Positions 9,463-18,439 are shown, numbered from the stretch's first letter. The stretch: 64,000 nucleotides of DNA from Chryseobacterium soldanellicola (GCF_900100115.1 NZ_FNKL01000003.1:496001-560000); one strand, 5' to 3'. The notes: a model not told the origin generated them from the sequence alone. Made by a program: numbers and translations.

Positions 9463-9573
9463 AGACAATTATATTCAAAATAAAGGCTAAGCAAAACATT
9501 AACAAATTTTAAGATTCCATTAACCAATTTTTAGGAAAGAATTCACGTTCTTTGATAAATTAAAATCAAGAAA

Positions 9574-9663
9574 ATGAAAGTACTTAAAGAACTTATATTA
9601 TTTTTCTTTCCACGAGTTGCTGTAACTCTAATTCCCGTAAAACAAAAGCGAAAATTTAAATAA
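9574..9663 (+). CDS. Possible small protein, 29 aa
   Basis: A short frame, ATG at 9574 and TAA at 9661-9663, encodes MKVLKELILFFFPRVAVTLI, then PVKQKRKFK. It has a Lys start, a hydrophobic middle that could lie in a membrane, and a very basic tail. The frame sits alone in a 333-base gap and is followed by a strong terminator at 9743-9786, which would be surprising for empty DNA. It could equally be chance. I do not recognise the peptide. Confidence 0.35.
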   Translation: MKVLKELILFFFPRVAVTLIPVKQKRKFK

Positions 9664-9742
9664 TTAGCAAAAAAATTGCTCAATAAATTGTGGAAATATT
9701 CTATGATTTATTAACAATACAAATTCTGATCTATTCAGAATA

Positions 9743-9786
9743 AAACCCGGTAAAGGACTTTTGGAACTTTGTTGTTTACCGGGTTT
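9743..9786. terminator. Bidirectional terminator
   Basis: Perfect 12-bp arms at 9743-9754 and 9775-9786 (AAACCCGGTAAA and its complement) around a 20-nt loop. It lies just downstream of the class IV aminotransferase-fold gene on the minus strand and after the small frame on the plus strand. The T-run after it is short. Confidence 0.65.
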
Positions 9787-9795
9787 GTCAATTTT

Positions 9796-10605
9796 TTAAA
9801 AATTTTTTTTCCAGCTTTCTATCCATTCTAAAAAGCGTGTGTCTGTAAAAGTTTTATTCCTAATCTTTCCTACAGAAAATATGCCCTTTTCATCAGAGAT
9901 CATTAAAATTTCTTCTGATTTCTGAGATTCAAAAGCAATAATCTCGTGTTCCTGAATATCTGCAAGGTTATTTTTATGCAAAAAAGTAACAAAATTTTCC
10001 ATTAAAGGAGAAATATAGGCGCCTTCGGACACTTTCGGAACTTTAATTACGTTTCCTTCTAAAAATAAAAGGTTTCCGGAAGTTGAACGGGCAATTCTTT
10101 TATTTGGGTTTAATAAAATAACATCGTCCAAGTCGTTTTCCTGTGCGTAAATCCCACCATAAATATTTTCTGGACAGTGAACACGGATATTGCTTAAAAG
10201 GTTGTTATTAACATTAATTTCTTTAATTAAATCCAATTCCAATGGTCTTTCATGAATTGCTAAAACATCATCCATCTTTTCAACATCATAAAAATAAGAA
10301 ATCGATGATTTTGACAATGTAATGCCGTCAGAATTTCTAAAAACCTGGAAATTGATAATTCCGTTTTCTACCCCTTTTCCGTCAATAATATCTTTCTGAA
10401 AAAGTGACTGGAAAAATTCTAATGTATAGCTTAAAGGAATATTCATCCTCATTTTTCTCATGGAAGCCATCAGGAAAAAATAGCATTCTTCATCCATAAT
10501 AAGCCTGGAGTTTCTTACAAAAAAAGAAACCTTTACCGCGTCGCCAAAAAGAAACGCTCTGTTTTTCACATGTAATTCGTCTGATGTAAAATATTGATTT
10601 TCCAA
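9796..10605 (-). CDS. Class IV aminotransferase-fold protein, catalytic lysine apparently absent
   Basis: The 269-aa protein has the fold of PLP class IV enzymes (PabC, IlvE, DAAT). It keeps the N-terminal RAFLFGDAVKVSFFV segment and the later STSGNLLFLEGNVIKVP and EGAYISP segments. In PabC the PLP lysine sits in a block like IKHLNRL. The matching block here, INVNNNLL, puts N131 at that place, and the nearest Lys is K128. It may therefore be a non-transaminase relative, or use another residue. It is followed on the same strand by the START-fold gene about 75 bases upstream, a possible operon. Confidence 0.8.
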   Translation of the reverse strand: MENQYFTSDELHVKNRAFLFGDAVKVSFFVRNSRLIMDEECYFFLMASMRKMRMNIPLSYTLEFFQSLFQKDIIDGKGVENGIINFQVFRNSDGITLSKSSISYFYDVEKMDDVLAIHERPLELDLIKEINVNNNLLSNIRVHCPENIYGGIYAQENDLDDVILLNPNKRIARSTSGNLLFLEGNVIKVPKVSEGAYISPLMENFVTFLHKNNLADIQEHEIIAFESQKSEEILMISDEKGIFSVGKIRNKTFTDTRFLEWIESWKKNF

Positions 10606-10681
10606 CTTTTTTTGATTTGATTATAAAAAAATAATGAACGATAAATCGTTCATCAGTTTTATCATTGAGTACAGCTTACCA

Positions 10682-11068
10682 TTAAGCGGCACCTAATTTT
10701 ATTCTAAGGTTTTCTATAAGGTTTTCCCAATACATCGCGTTTTCCTCTTCATCTCCCTCTTCGCAGAAGTCTGTAATATTTAAAGCTAAATCTTCAGTAA
10801 TATCGTCAATAGTAATGGTCATTTCAAAGAAATGTTTAGTCCCTTCATCTTCTTCCCATCTAAAACGCACGAAACCTTCAGGCTTATACCTAATCAGAGT
10901 TGCCTTCTCAGCAGGACCTCCTCCCCAGCTGAAAAAAAAGTCATCACCTTTCTCTGTCACATCATCCGCAAACCATTCAGATAATCCTTCCGCAGTTGCC
11001 AGATATTCATATAAAATCTCTGACAGACAGTGCATTGGAAATTCGTAATGGACTTTATGTTTCGCCAT
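10682..11068 (-). CDS. START-like (SRPBCC/AHSA1) domain protein
   Basis: A 128-aa protein filled by one helix-grip domain of the AHSA1/START-like type: FPMHCLSEILYEYLATAEGL, then SEWFADDV, FFFSWGGGPAEKATLI, FVRFRWEEDE and a C-terminal helix WENLIENLRIKLGAA. Such domains hold small hydrophobic ligands or assist chaperones. I start at MAKHKVHYEF (11068) and not 9 codons upstream because the upstream residues are not family-like. The gene precedes the class IV aminotransferase-fold gene on the same strand. Confidence 0.85.
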   Translation of the reverse strand: MAKHKVHYEFPMHCLSEILYEYLATAEGLSEWFADDVTEKGDDFFFSWGGGPAEKATLIRYKPEGFVRFRWEEDEGTKHFFEMTITIDDITEDLALNITDFCEEGDEEENAMYWENLIENLRIKLGAA

Positions 11069-11225
11069 ATAATCTTTGTTTTTATCGTCCCGCAATATAT
11101 AAATTAATTTTTTTATTACACAAAAATGTGTTTACTTTTTTATACAATATGTATGATATTTATCAGAGATTTTTAATTAAATGTTTAGCATAGTTTTTAA
11201 ACAAAACTTTCGTTTGAAATCCCGG

Positions 11226-11256
11226 AAAAATCTCTCCTATTTGAGAAGAGATTTTT
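11226..11256 (-). terminator. Terminator of the class III aminotransferase gene
   Basis: 10-bp arms at 11226-11235 and 11247-11256 lie directly against the stop codon at 11257. The outer base pairs are A-T and supply the T-run on the minus strand. Confidence 0.75.
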
Positions 11257-12438
11257 TTAATTTTCATTTAAAACATCGATAATAATTTGACAGCCTTCCC
11301 TTATTTCGTCTTCAGAAAGTGTCAAAGGCGGAGAGATCCTAAGGTATTCATTTCTATATAATTGCCAGAAAACGATCAGTCCTTTTTCCATGCATTTTTT
11401 TGCCACAGATAAGGTATATTCCGGTGAGCCGAGATTAACGGCCAACATTAAGCCTTTTCCGTTGATATTCCGGATTTTAGGATGAACAAGCAACTCCCTG
11501 AACAGCTTTTCTTTTTTGTCAACTTCGTTCATCAAACCACTTTCCAGAACTTCTTTCAGCGTCGCATAGCTTGATGCTGCGATCAAAGGATTCCCACCAA
11601 AAGTTGTGATATGGCCAAGCTTTGGAGAATGGCTTAATGATTCCATAATTTCTTTTGAGCTCATAAAAGCTCCTACAGGCACACCGCCGCCCATTCCTTT
11701 GCCCATCACCAAAATATCGGGTACAATCCCGTAATGCTCAAAAGAGAATAATTTTCCGGTTCTTCCGAATCCCGGTTGAATTTCATCTAAAATCAAAAGC
11801 GCTCCTACTTCCTCACATCTCTTTTTTAAATTAATGAGATAATTATCATTGGGAATTAGAAAACCAGCTGCTCCCTGAATTGTTTCCAGGATAACGCAAG
11901 CTGTTTTTTCCGTGATTTTATCAAAATCTTTTTCATTATTAAATTCAATAAAAGAAACCATTGGCAATAAGGGACGAAATTCTCGCTTATGGGCTTCATT
12001 TCCTGAAACACTCAAAGCGCCATGTGTATTTCCGTGGTAAGAGTTTTTGAAAGAGACAATTTCTTCTCTTCCCGTGTATCTTTTGGCTAATTTTAAGCTT
12101 CCGTCAATGGCTTCCGCCCCACTGTTCACCAAATAAGTAATTTCTAAAGGCTCAGGTGTTGATTGGGCTAATAATTTACATAAAGCTATCGGTTTTTCCT
12201 GGGCATATTCGCCATAAACCATTACATGAAGATATTTTTCCGCCTGTTCTTTTATGGCCTCAACAATTTTTGGATGAGAATGCCCCAATGTATTGGCAGA
12301 AACTCCTGCCACGAAATCAAGATATCTTCTCCCGTCTTTTCCGTAAATATAGCTTCCTTGCGCTTTTTCAACTTCAAAACCTGCTGCAAACTTTGTGGTT
12401 TGAGCCTGATATATAAAAAAATCTTTTTGCATTTCCAT
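11257..12438 (-). CDS. Class III PLP-dependent aminotransferase
   Basis: Transfers amino groups from omega- or alpha-amines to a keto acid using PLP. Of the family signature, LILDEIQPGFGRTGKLFSFE and the lysine motif MGKGMGGGVPVGAFM are both intact, as is GAEAIDGSLKLAKRYTGRE. Length is 393 aa from the Met at 12438; a frame up to 12459 is also possible. Relatives include acetylornithine, ornithine and 4-aminobutyrate aminotransferases. No arginine- or GABA-pathway gene is adjacent, so the substrate is open. Confidence 0.9.
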   Translation of the reverse strand: MEMQKDFFIYQAQTTKFAAGFEVEKAQGSYIYGKDGRRYLDFVAGVSANTLGHSHPKIVEAIKEQAEKYLHVMVYGEYAQEKPIALCKLLAQSTPEPLEITYLVNSGAEAIDGSLKLAKRYTGREEIVSFKNSYHGNTHGALSVSGNEAHKREFRPLLPMVSFIEFNNEKDFDKITEKTACVILETIQGAAGFLIPNDNYLINLKKRCEEVGALLILDEIQPGFGRTGKLFSFEHYGIVPDILVMGKGMGGGVPVGAFMSSKEIMESLSHSPKLGHITTFGGNPLIAASSYATLKEVLESGLMNEVDKKEKLFRELLVHPKIRNINGKGLMLAVNLGSPEYTLSVAKKCMEKGLIVFWQLYRNEYLRISPPLTLSEDEIREGCQIIIDVLNEN

Positions 12439-12885
12439 AATCTTGAAAACTTTCAGCAAAACTAAAGAACATTCATCAAACGCCGAAATTATCTTAATAG
12501 AAAAAAATTACCCTCAATTAAAAATCAAGGGCAATACACCAAATCACAAAATATATAAATTTTTTTCACCGTGCTTATAGGACTTTCTGCTGTTGGTTAA
12601 TAATGATAATAATTTTTATTTAAAGTTTGAATCAATATTTAAACCGATTGATATGATAAATATATAAAATATTGTTAATTAAAATAACTATTTCATAAAA
12701 TATTTAACAATTAAATGAAAATAATATAAATCAAAATAAAGTGAGATAAAAATTACATAATAAGAACTGCTTACTGATAAAGATTCAGCATTCACACAGT
12801 AATGAATAAAATGTTAAAAAAAATTAACATAAAAAAGTCTTAAAGTATATATTGTAGACAACTTTTCCTTCATTATTCCTAAAAA
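12439..12885. other. AT-rich intergenic region
   Basis: Roughly 450 bases between the aminotransferase start and the OstA-like terminator, made mostly of A and T. It should hold the aminotransferase promoter. One very short Lys-rich frame of 13 codons (12802-12843) is present but I do not call it a gene. No repeat unit is evident. Confidence 0.5.
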
Positions 12886-12922
12886 ATAAGCCATCATTTT
12901 CTATTAAAAACTAATGGCTTAT
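12886..12922 (-). terminator. Hairpin after the OstA-like gene
   Basis: ATAAGCCAT at 12886-12894 pairs with ATGGCTTAT at 12914-12922; on the minus strand it is followed by a T-rich stretch. It lies 35 bases beyond the stop of the OstA-like gene. Confidence 0.6.
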
Positions 12923-12956
12923 GAATATATTGAGAAAATAACTCTACTTTTTCTAA

Positions 12957-14699
12957 TTATTTTCTTGTTCGTTTTGGCTTTTTGGCTTCTTCTTTTGCCT
13001 TTTCCTTTTCTACAGCGTCCTGTGCTTTATTATAAAGGGAATCGTCTGTTTCATATTTTATTTCCTCATAATTTGGAGTATCTACGAGAATGTCTTGCCA
13101 TTTTCTTATCCGATCTGTTGTATTCCAGTTAAAATCAGGAAATTTCCTTTTAGAAGGTTCAATTTTACTCATCGGGTACGTATCTGAATTGGCACCGATA
13201 TTACAGGAAACAATTTGTAAAGCTTTTTCTTCAAAAACAGCATCAATAATTCCGCAAGATGTCAGAGAAATACCAATTCTTTCATTTTTTTTCGTCTTTT
13301 CATTAAAATCGTCCGCATAACTTATCGCTTGGGCGTTTCCGATTACTTTGGCTTCCTTAATATCGTTTTTCTCATAATAAACGGTCATCAGCTTTCCTTT
13401 TACCTGGTTAAATTCATCTTTTAACGTTAAAGAATCAACCTTACTGATGGCAAAAGCATTTCCGATTACCTTCAGAGAATCAATATTTTCATTTTCAGTA
13501 TTAAAATATGCCTCTACTTTATCACCTGTAACCTGCTTTTCGCCGCTCCAGAGAATAGGTTTGGTGTACATATGCATTACACCGTCTGTTTCATTAAAAG
13601 CAATAGAATCCGCTCTTCCCTGCGCATTTGACTTGTAAAATCTGCCTTTTTTAAAAGCGCGCAGAAAGCTTTTTTTAACTTTTATATCTAAAGAATCAGG
13701 TTTTTGGTAAGAAATAATTTTCTCGGCCGCAAAATACATAGAATCTTTTTCAAAAGCTTTCACAGCGTACGGATTTTTGGTCATCATCGCAGAATCTTTC
13801 TTTTCGAAAATCTCTCCGTAGCCACCTTTTATCCATCTTTTTTCATTCGGGTCGTCCAGCGTTACATTGCCTGTAGCCGTACCAAAACCGGTGATCTGAT
13901 TGTAATACATATCATCGCCCGTCAGAATTTTATCATTGTAAAAAATTTTAGAATTTTTATTCAGATAAACTTCTTTAGAATTCATTTTATAGGTCCCTCT
14001 TTCTGTATAAACGCGATTTTTGGGATTATCCCGCCTTGTAATTGTAGTCGGACCGAAGAATTCCGCAACTTTTGTATTTTGATTTTGTTTAATATTAATT
14101 CCTTCTACGATATAATCGGGATTATCAATTTTTACATTCCCAAGGAAATCAATCATTTTTGTATCCAGAAAATAGGTGGCAGACTTTGTGTACATGGTAC
14201 TTTGGCCGTCAGTAATTGTTCCGCCCGTATTGAAATAGGCCTGATTTGAAAGCCTGTCGTAATACAAAATATCGGTCCGGATCGTCTGTTTCGGATCGGT
14301 AAGAACAACATTTTTCCGTGCTACCCCTTTTTGAGTATTGGCATCGTATTCCATTTCTCCGGCAGTAATTACAGAGCCGTCAACATTCTGAAGCCTTGTG
14401 TTCCCGATAGCTTTTACGAAATTTTCCTCTTCATATAAAATAACCTCATCCGCTGTAAGGATAGAGCCCTGGTGCTCGATTCTCACATTACCGACAAGAA
14501 ACCTGTTACCGTCGTACTTATCGGGATCTTTTTTAATTTCGTCTGCATTGAGGATTTTTACTCTGTCTCCGGGATTTACCGTTAGCGCCTGAGATTTTGC
14601 AGGAGACTGCAAATAGGGATCCCTCTGCACTGGCTTCTGTTTGTCCTGCGCAAAAGTAATCGTAGAAATAAAAACTAATAAAAAAAGTATCAGTCTCAT
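12957..14699 (-). CDS. OstA/LptA-like periplasmic protein
   Basis: A 580-aa exported protein with a signal peptide at residues 1-18 (cleavage near FAQ). It then has repeated short beta-strand units typical of the OstA/LptA/LptD N-terminal fold, starting at GDRVKILNADEIKKDPDKY, then VRIEHQGSILTADEVILY. This fold forms the bridge that carries lipopolysaccharide across the periplasm. It is much longer than LptA (about 185 aa) and lacks an obvious LptD barrel, as is usual for the OstA-like proteins of Bacteroidota. The C-terminus is very basic (KPKRTRK). It starts 3 bases after the fur-family stop, so the two are one operon. Confidence 0.85.
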   Translation of the reverse strand: MRLILFLLVFISTITFAQDKQKPVQRDPYLQSPAKSQALTVNPGDRVKILNADEIKKDPDKYDGNRFLVGNVRIEHQGSILTADEVILYEEENFVKAIGNTRLQNVDGSVITAGEMEYDANTQKGVARKNVVLTDPKQTIRTDILYYDRLSNQAYFNTGGTITDGQSTMYTKSATYFLDTKMIDFLGNVKIDNPDYIVEGINIKQNQNTKVAEFFGPTTITRRDNPKNRVYTERGTYKMNSKEVYLNKNSKIFYNDKILTGDDMYYNQITGFGTATGNVTLDDPNEKRWIKGGYGEIFEKKDSAMMTKNPYAVKAFEKDSMYFAAEKIISYQKPDSLDIKVKKSFLRAFKKGRFYKSNAQGRADSIAFNETDGVMHMYTKPILWSGEKQVTGDKVEAYFNTENENIDSLKVIGNAFAISKVDSLTLKDEFNQVKGKLMTVYYEKNDIKEAKVIGNAQAISYADDFNEKTKKNERIGISLTSCGIIDAVFEEKALQIVSCNIGANSDTYPMSKIEPSKRKFPDFNWNTTDRIRKWQDILVDTPNYEEIKYETDDSLYNKAQDAVEKEKAKEEAKKPKRTRK

Positions 14700-14702
14700 T
14701 GA

Positions 14703-15176
14703 TTAATCATTCTTAGTGCCATAAAAATACAGCGAATGAGAATCAATTTTTACACCAAAAGCATCTTCAATAGCTTCTTTTATCCCTTGAATTCTTGGGT
14801 CACAAAATTCAATGATCTCTTCAATCTCTTTATCCGAGTCTTTTTTATAGATCACCAAATGGTCATGCTGCTTATCAAAGTAAGACTTTTCATAAGATGA
14901 AGAGGTCAAAGTTTTCTCCCCAAACTGATGTTTACGGATCAGCCCAGCATCAAGGAAAATCTCAATCGTATTGTAAATTGTAGCTTTAGATACATGATAT
15001 TTTTTCTGAAGCATCAGCAGATAAAGGTCGTCTACATTGAAGTGGTGATCCATATTATAGATTTCTTCCAATATAGTATATCTTTCAGGCGTGTTTCTGA
15101 AACCTTTTTCTAATAAGTAGTTCCTTAAAACATCTTTGATTAAAGCAATATTTTTTTCTTTTTGTAAAGTATCCAT
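14703..15176 (-). CDS. Fur family transcriptional regulator
   Basis: A 157-aa winged-helix regulator of the Fur/PerR/Zur group. The DNA-binding domain covers about 20-90, including GFRNTPERYTILEEIY and the recognition helix VSKATIYNTIEIFLDAGLI. Metal-site histidines are seen in HHFNVDDLY, QHDHLVIYK and SHSLYFYG. The paired CxxC motifs that hold structural zinc in many Fur proteins are absent, and the only Cys is in EFCDPRI. It is co-transcribed with the OstA-like gene, so it may affect envelope biogenesis. Which metal or signal it senses is not visible. Confidence 0.92.
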   Translation of the reverse strand: MDTLQKEKNIALIKDVLRNYLLEKGFRNTPERYTILEEIYNMDHHFNVDDLYLLMLQKKYHVSKATIYNTIEIFLDAGLIRKHQFGEKTLTSSSYEKSYFDKQHDHLVIYKKDSDKEIEEIIEFCDPRIQGIKEAIEDAFGVKIDSHSLYFYGTKND

Positions 15177-15191
15177 TAAAAAAATTATCTA

Positions 15192-15199
15192 CAAATTTA
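15192..15199 (-). promoter_or_regulatory. Putative -7 box of the fur-family/OstA-like operon
   Basis: On the minus strand this reads TAAATTTG, a perfect TAnnTTTG, ending 15 bases before the ATG at 15176. Confidence 0.5.
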
Positions 15200-15244
15200 T
15201 CGATTTTTATTTAAATAAATGGCAGACTATAATGTTAAAGGATA

Positions 15245-17239
15245 TTAACTATTGTGGCGTAAAAATTCTGCCTGCTCGATTTTATGATCGTAAACCGTAA
15301 GCTCTGTGATCGGCGCAGATTCCACAACTACATTGTGTGAAGTGACTCCCCAAGACTTGAAATCATCACTTCCGATATACTTCACAAAATTGTAAATATT
15401 CAGTGTAATTTTTTGTTTAACCGTTAAAAGTATATCGTTGATATAGGTGTTATCTATAACTACATATTTCAGATCCGGCGGTATATTGTGAGCTCTTAAA
15501 GACGGGTGGCTGCTTTTTGAAGGAATCGTACCGTCAGCCATTAAATCTTTTAAAACCATATGAAAATAATCATTAATTCTACGGTCAACTTTAAATCCTA
15601 AAAGGAAATTGATCTTATAAACCGTTCCCGGTAAAATTTCGTCTACCGTATATTTAAATGTAAACGGATCTTCCTGATTAACAATGCTTAATATAAAATA
15701 ATGATCTGCTCTTTTCGGTTGTTTTTTGATGATGGAATAGATAATTTTTGATTCTACCTCATCATTTCTTTTTGCGCGGCTCAGATAAGCAAGATTGGTA
15801 GCATATTTAGGAATTGTTTCATCCAGTTTCATATCCTTAATTATAGAAACATAACTTTCAATCTTTACAAAATTGATGAATTTGGTTTTAATCAGTCTTC
15901 CGTTGTACCATGCATACATGCAGACTCCGATGAATCCTCCCAAGATAACCGTAATCCAGCCGCCTTCGAAGAATTTAATAATATTAGCACTGAAAAATCC
16001 TAATTCTATCGCCATATACACTAAAGCAAAAACAAGGATAAGCCCTTTATTAACCCTGTGTTTCAGAAGCCAGAACATTAATAAAATAGTGGTCATCAAC
16101 ATGGTTACGGTAATTGAAAGCCCGTATGCGGCTTCCATTTTCCCAGATTCCCTGAAGTGTAAAACTACGATGATACATAAAATTAAAAGCCCCCAATTGA
16201 TCCTTGGAATATACATTTGGCCTTTAACCCCCGATGGATAATCAATTTTTTGATTCGGCCATAAATTAAGGGACATTGCTTCTGAAAAGATTGTAAAAGA
16301 ACCCGTAATTAAGGCCTGACTTGCAATAATTGCTGCACCTGTTGCCAAAATTACCCCTGGTAAAATCATCCATTCTTCCATAATTCCGAAAAACGGATTG
16401 ACTGTTGAAAATCCTGCTTTTCCATAGTTACTTAATAGCCATGAACCTTGACCAAGATAGTTTAAGATCAGCATGATTTTTACAAAAACCCAGCTTACTC
16501 TGATATTTTTGGCACCGCAATGTCCTAAATCCGAATAAAGAGCTTCTGCTCCCGTCGTACAAAGGAAAACCGCTCCTAGTATGACAATCGCACTTGGAGA
16601 ATTAGCTATAAGCTTGTAAGCATAATATGGATTAAAAGATCTTAAAATCTCAAAATTTTCGCTTAAATGCATGATTCCCAAACCACCTAATACCAAGAAC
16701 CAGACAACCATTACCGGACCGAAAAACTTCCCGATAAAGCTGGTCCCAAATTGCTGTACAACAAATATCAAAATCAGAATTCCGATCGTAATTGGAACAA
16801 CCGGTGTGTGAGGATTGTAAATTTCAAGACCTTCGATTGCTGACATTACCGTAAGCGATGGTGTTATAACTCCATCTGCAATCAGGGCTGCTGCCCCTAC
16901 AATAGCAATAAGGTATAACCAGCCTTTTTTAAGGTTTTTAACCAAAGAAAATAAAGCTAAAATACCTCCTTCCCCTTTATTATCCGCCCGTAAGGCAATA
17001 ATTACATATTTAATGGTGGTCTGGAGCGTAAGGGTCCAGATAATACATGAAAGAGCCCCTTCTATGTATTCATTGAAAGGCATATTGCTCCCACCGTCTC
17101 TTGCATTTACAATCGCTTTCATTACGTAAAGCGGCGATGTTCCGATATCTCCGAAAACAATTCCTAGAGAGACCAAAACTCCAATAAAAGAAAGTTTTTT
17201 TATGTCAAAATGATGACCACCTTCTGTAACGTCTGCCAT
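15245..17239 (-). CDS. kup: KUP family potassium uptake transporter
   Basis: Proton-coupled potassium importer of the HAK/KUP/KT family with about 12 membrane helices in residues 20-450 and a cytoplasmic C-terminal domain to residue 664. The N-terminal GIVFGDIGTSPLYVMK is the family hallmark and is intact, as are GGILALFSLV and GVITPSLTVMSAIEGL. Length matches Kup of Escherichia coli. It is transcribed alone, with a -7 box at 17264-17271. Confidence 0.96.
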   Translation of the reverse strand: MADVTEGGHHFDIKKLSFIGVLVSLGIVFGDIGTSPLYVMKAIVNARDGGSNMPFNEYIEGALSCIIWTLTLQTTIKYVIIALRADNKGEGGILALFSLVKNLKKGWLYLIAIVGAAALIADGVITPSLTVMSAIEGLEIYNPHTPVVPITIGILILIFVVQQFGTSFIGKFFGPVMVVWFLVLGGLGIMHLSENFEILRSFNPYYAYKLIANSPSAIVILGAVFLCTTGAEALYSDLGHCGAKNIRVSWVFVKIMLILNYLGQGSWLLSNYGKAGFSTVNPFFGIMEEWMILPGVILATGAAIIASQALITGSFTIFSEAMSLNLWPNQKIDYPSGVKGQMYIPRINWGLLILCIIVVLHFRESGKMEAAYGLSITVTMLMTTILLMFWLLKHRVNKGLILVFALVYMAIELGFFSANIIKFFEGGWITVILGGFIGVCMYAWYNGRLIKTKFINFVKIESYVSIIKDMKLDETIPKYATNLAYLSRAKRNDEVESKIIYSIIKKQPKRADHYFILSIVNQEDPFTFKYTVDEILPGTVYKINFLLGFKVDRRINDYFHMVLKDLMADGTIPSKSSHPSLRAHNIPPDLKYVVIDNTYINDILLTVKQKITLNIYNFVKYIGSDDFKSWGVTSHNVVVESAPITELTVYDHKIEQAEFLRHNS

Positions 17240-17263
17240 ATCAGCTTATTTATTTTAAACGCG

Positions 17264-17271
17264 CAAATTTA
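17264..17271 (-). promoter_or_regulatory. Putative -7 box of kup
   Basis: Reads TAAATTTG on the minus strand. A TTG on the same strand at 17289-17291 gives a 17-base spacer, near the ideal 19. Confidence 0.5.
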
Positions 17272-17320
17272 TACTAAATTTACGACGCCAAGAATTATTC
17301 TTCATGAATATAATAAATGA

Positions 17321-17345
17321 AAAAACTTCCTTTCGGAAGTTTTTC
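17321..17345 (-). terminator. Terminator of pdhB
   Basis: Perfect 10-bp stem (17321-17330 and 17335-17344) with a 4-nt loop, 16 bases past the pdhB stop. The outer A-T pairs form the T-run on the minus strand. Confidence 0.8.
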
Positions 17346-17360
17346 TCTATAATCATTTAA

Positions 17361-18341
17361 TTATTTAACATACATCGCTTTTTTGATTTCCTCTTTCACT
17401 TTTTCAAGTTTAGGGAACCATTCTGCAAATAACGCAGCAGAGTAAGGCGCAGGCGCATCAGGAGTAGTAATTCTCTTGATCGGAGCATCCAGATAATCAA
17501 ATGCTTTTTGCTGTACCATATAAGTAATCTCTGAAGAAACTGAAGCAAATGGCCAGGCTTCTTCCAAAATAACCAATCTGTTTGTTTTCTTTACAGACGC
17601 TAAAACCGTATCAAAATCCAAAGGACGAACCGTTCTAAGGTCAATTACTTCCACAGAAATACCTTCTTTAGCCATATCTTCAGCAGCCTGAATAGCCAAT
17701 TTCATAATTTTTCCGAAAGAAACCAGCGTTACATCCGTACCTTCTCTCTTGATATCTGCTTTACCGATCGGTAAATAGTACTCTTCCTCAGGAATTTCCA
17801 TTTTATCACCGTACATCTGCTCAGATTCCATGAAGATTACAGGATCATTATCCTGAATCGCTGTTTTTAATAATCCTTTCGCATCGTATGGATTTGAAGG
17901 AACTACAACTTTAAGTCCCGGAACGTTGGCAAACCAGTTTTCAAAAGCCTGAGAGTGTGTTGCACCCAACTGACCTGCCGAAGCAGTAGGACCTCTGAAA
18001 ACGATCGGACAGTTCCACTGGCCACCGCTCATCTGACGGATTTTTGCAGCGTTATTAATAATCTGATCAATTCCTACCAAAGAAAAATTGAATGTCATAT
18101 ATTCTACAATTGGTCTGTTACCGTTCATTGCAGCACCTACAGCAATACCTGTAAAACCAAGCTCAGCGATTGGTGTATCGATTACTCTTTTAGGACCAAA
18201 TTCATCCAGCATTCCTTTTGAAGCCTTATATGCACCATTGTATTCTGCAACTTCCTCCCCCATTAAAAAGATGGATTCGTCTTTACGCATTTCCTCGCTC
18301 ATTGCCTGTGCAATTACCTCACGAAAAGTATATTCTGCCAT
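17361..18341 (-). CDS. pdhB: Pyruvate dehydrogenase E1 component, beta subunit
   Basis: Beta subunit of the alpha2-beta2 E1 of the pyruvate dehydrogenase complex, which decarboxylates pyruvate with thiamine diphosphate to feed acetyl-CoA. Length (326 aa) is standard. MGEEVAEYNGAYKASKGMLD, then DTPIAELGFTGIAVGAAM, holds the Glu that activates the thiamine cofactor, and PSNPYDAKGLLK and DLRTVRPLD are typical beta-subunit blocks. The alpha subunit and E2 are not next to it here, so the complex is encoded at separate loci. A branched-chain specificity is possible but less likely. Confidence 0.93.
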   Translation of the reverse strand: MAEYTFREVIAQAMSEEMRKDESIFLMGEEVAEYNGAYKASKGMLDEFGPKRVIDTPIAELGFTGIAVGAAMNGNRPIVEYMTFNFSLVGIDQIINNAAKIRQMSGGQWNCPIVFRGPTASAGQLGATHSQAFENWFANVPGLKVVVPSNPYDAKGLLKTAIQDNDPVIFMESEQMYGDKMEIPEEEYYLPIGKADIKREGTDVTLVSFGKIMKLAIQAAEDMAKEGISVEVIDLRTVRPLDFDTVLASVKKTNRLVILEEAWPFASVSSEITYMVQQKAFDYLDAPIKRITTPDAPAPYSAALFAEWFPKLEKVKEEIKKAMYVK

Positions 18342-18364
18342 ATTTATTTGAAAAATTTAGAGTA

Positions 18365-18372
18365 CAAAAATA
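18365..18372 (-). promoter_or_regulatory. Putative -7 box of pdhB
   Basis: Reads TATTTTTG on the minus strand, 23 bases before the ATG at 18341. The -33 element is not at the ideal distance. Confidence 0.45.
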
Positions 18373-18439
18373 GTGTTTTTTTATTATACACATAACAAAA
18401 ACGACATCTCATTGAATGATTATCCTCTATTAATTTTAT

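Noticed and set aside
12802..12843. 13-codon Lys-rich frame in the AT-rich gap
   Set aside because: Too short and low-complexity; AT-rich sequence yields such frames by chance.
13704..14249. 181-aa plus-strand frame opposite the OstA-like gene
   Set aside because: Strongly biased to Ile, Phe and Arg, as expected from reading an AT-rich gene backwards. The opposite frame has a signal peptide and OstA motifs.
15873..16241. 122-aa plus-strand frame opposite kup
   Set aside because: It overlaps a complete and conserved transporter gene; no domain or start signal is seen.
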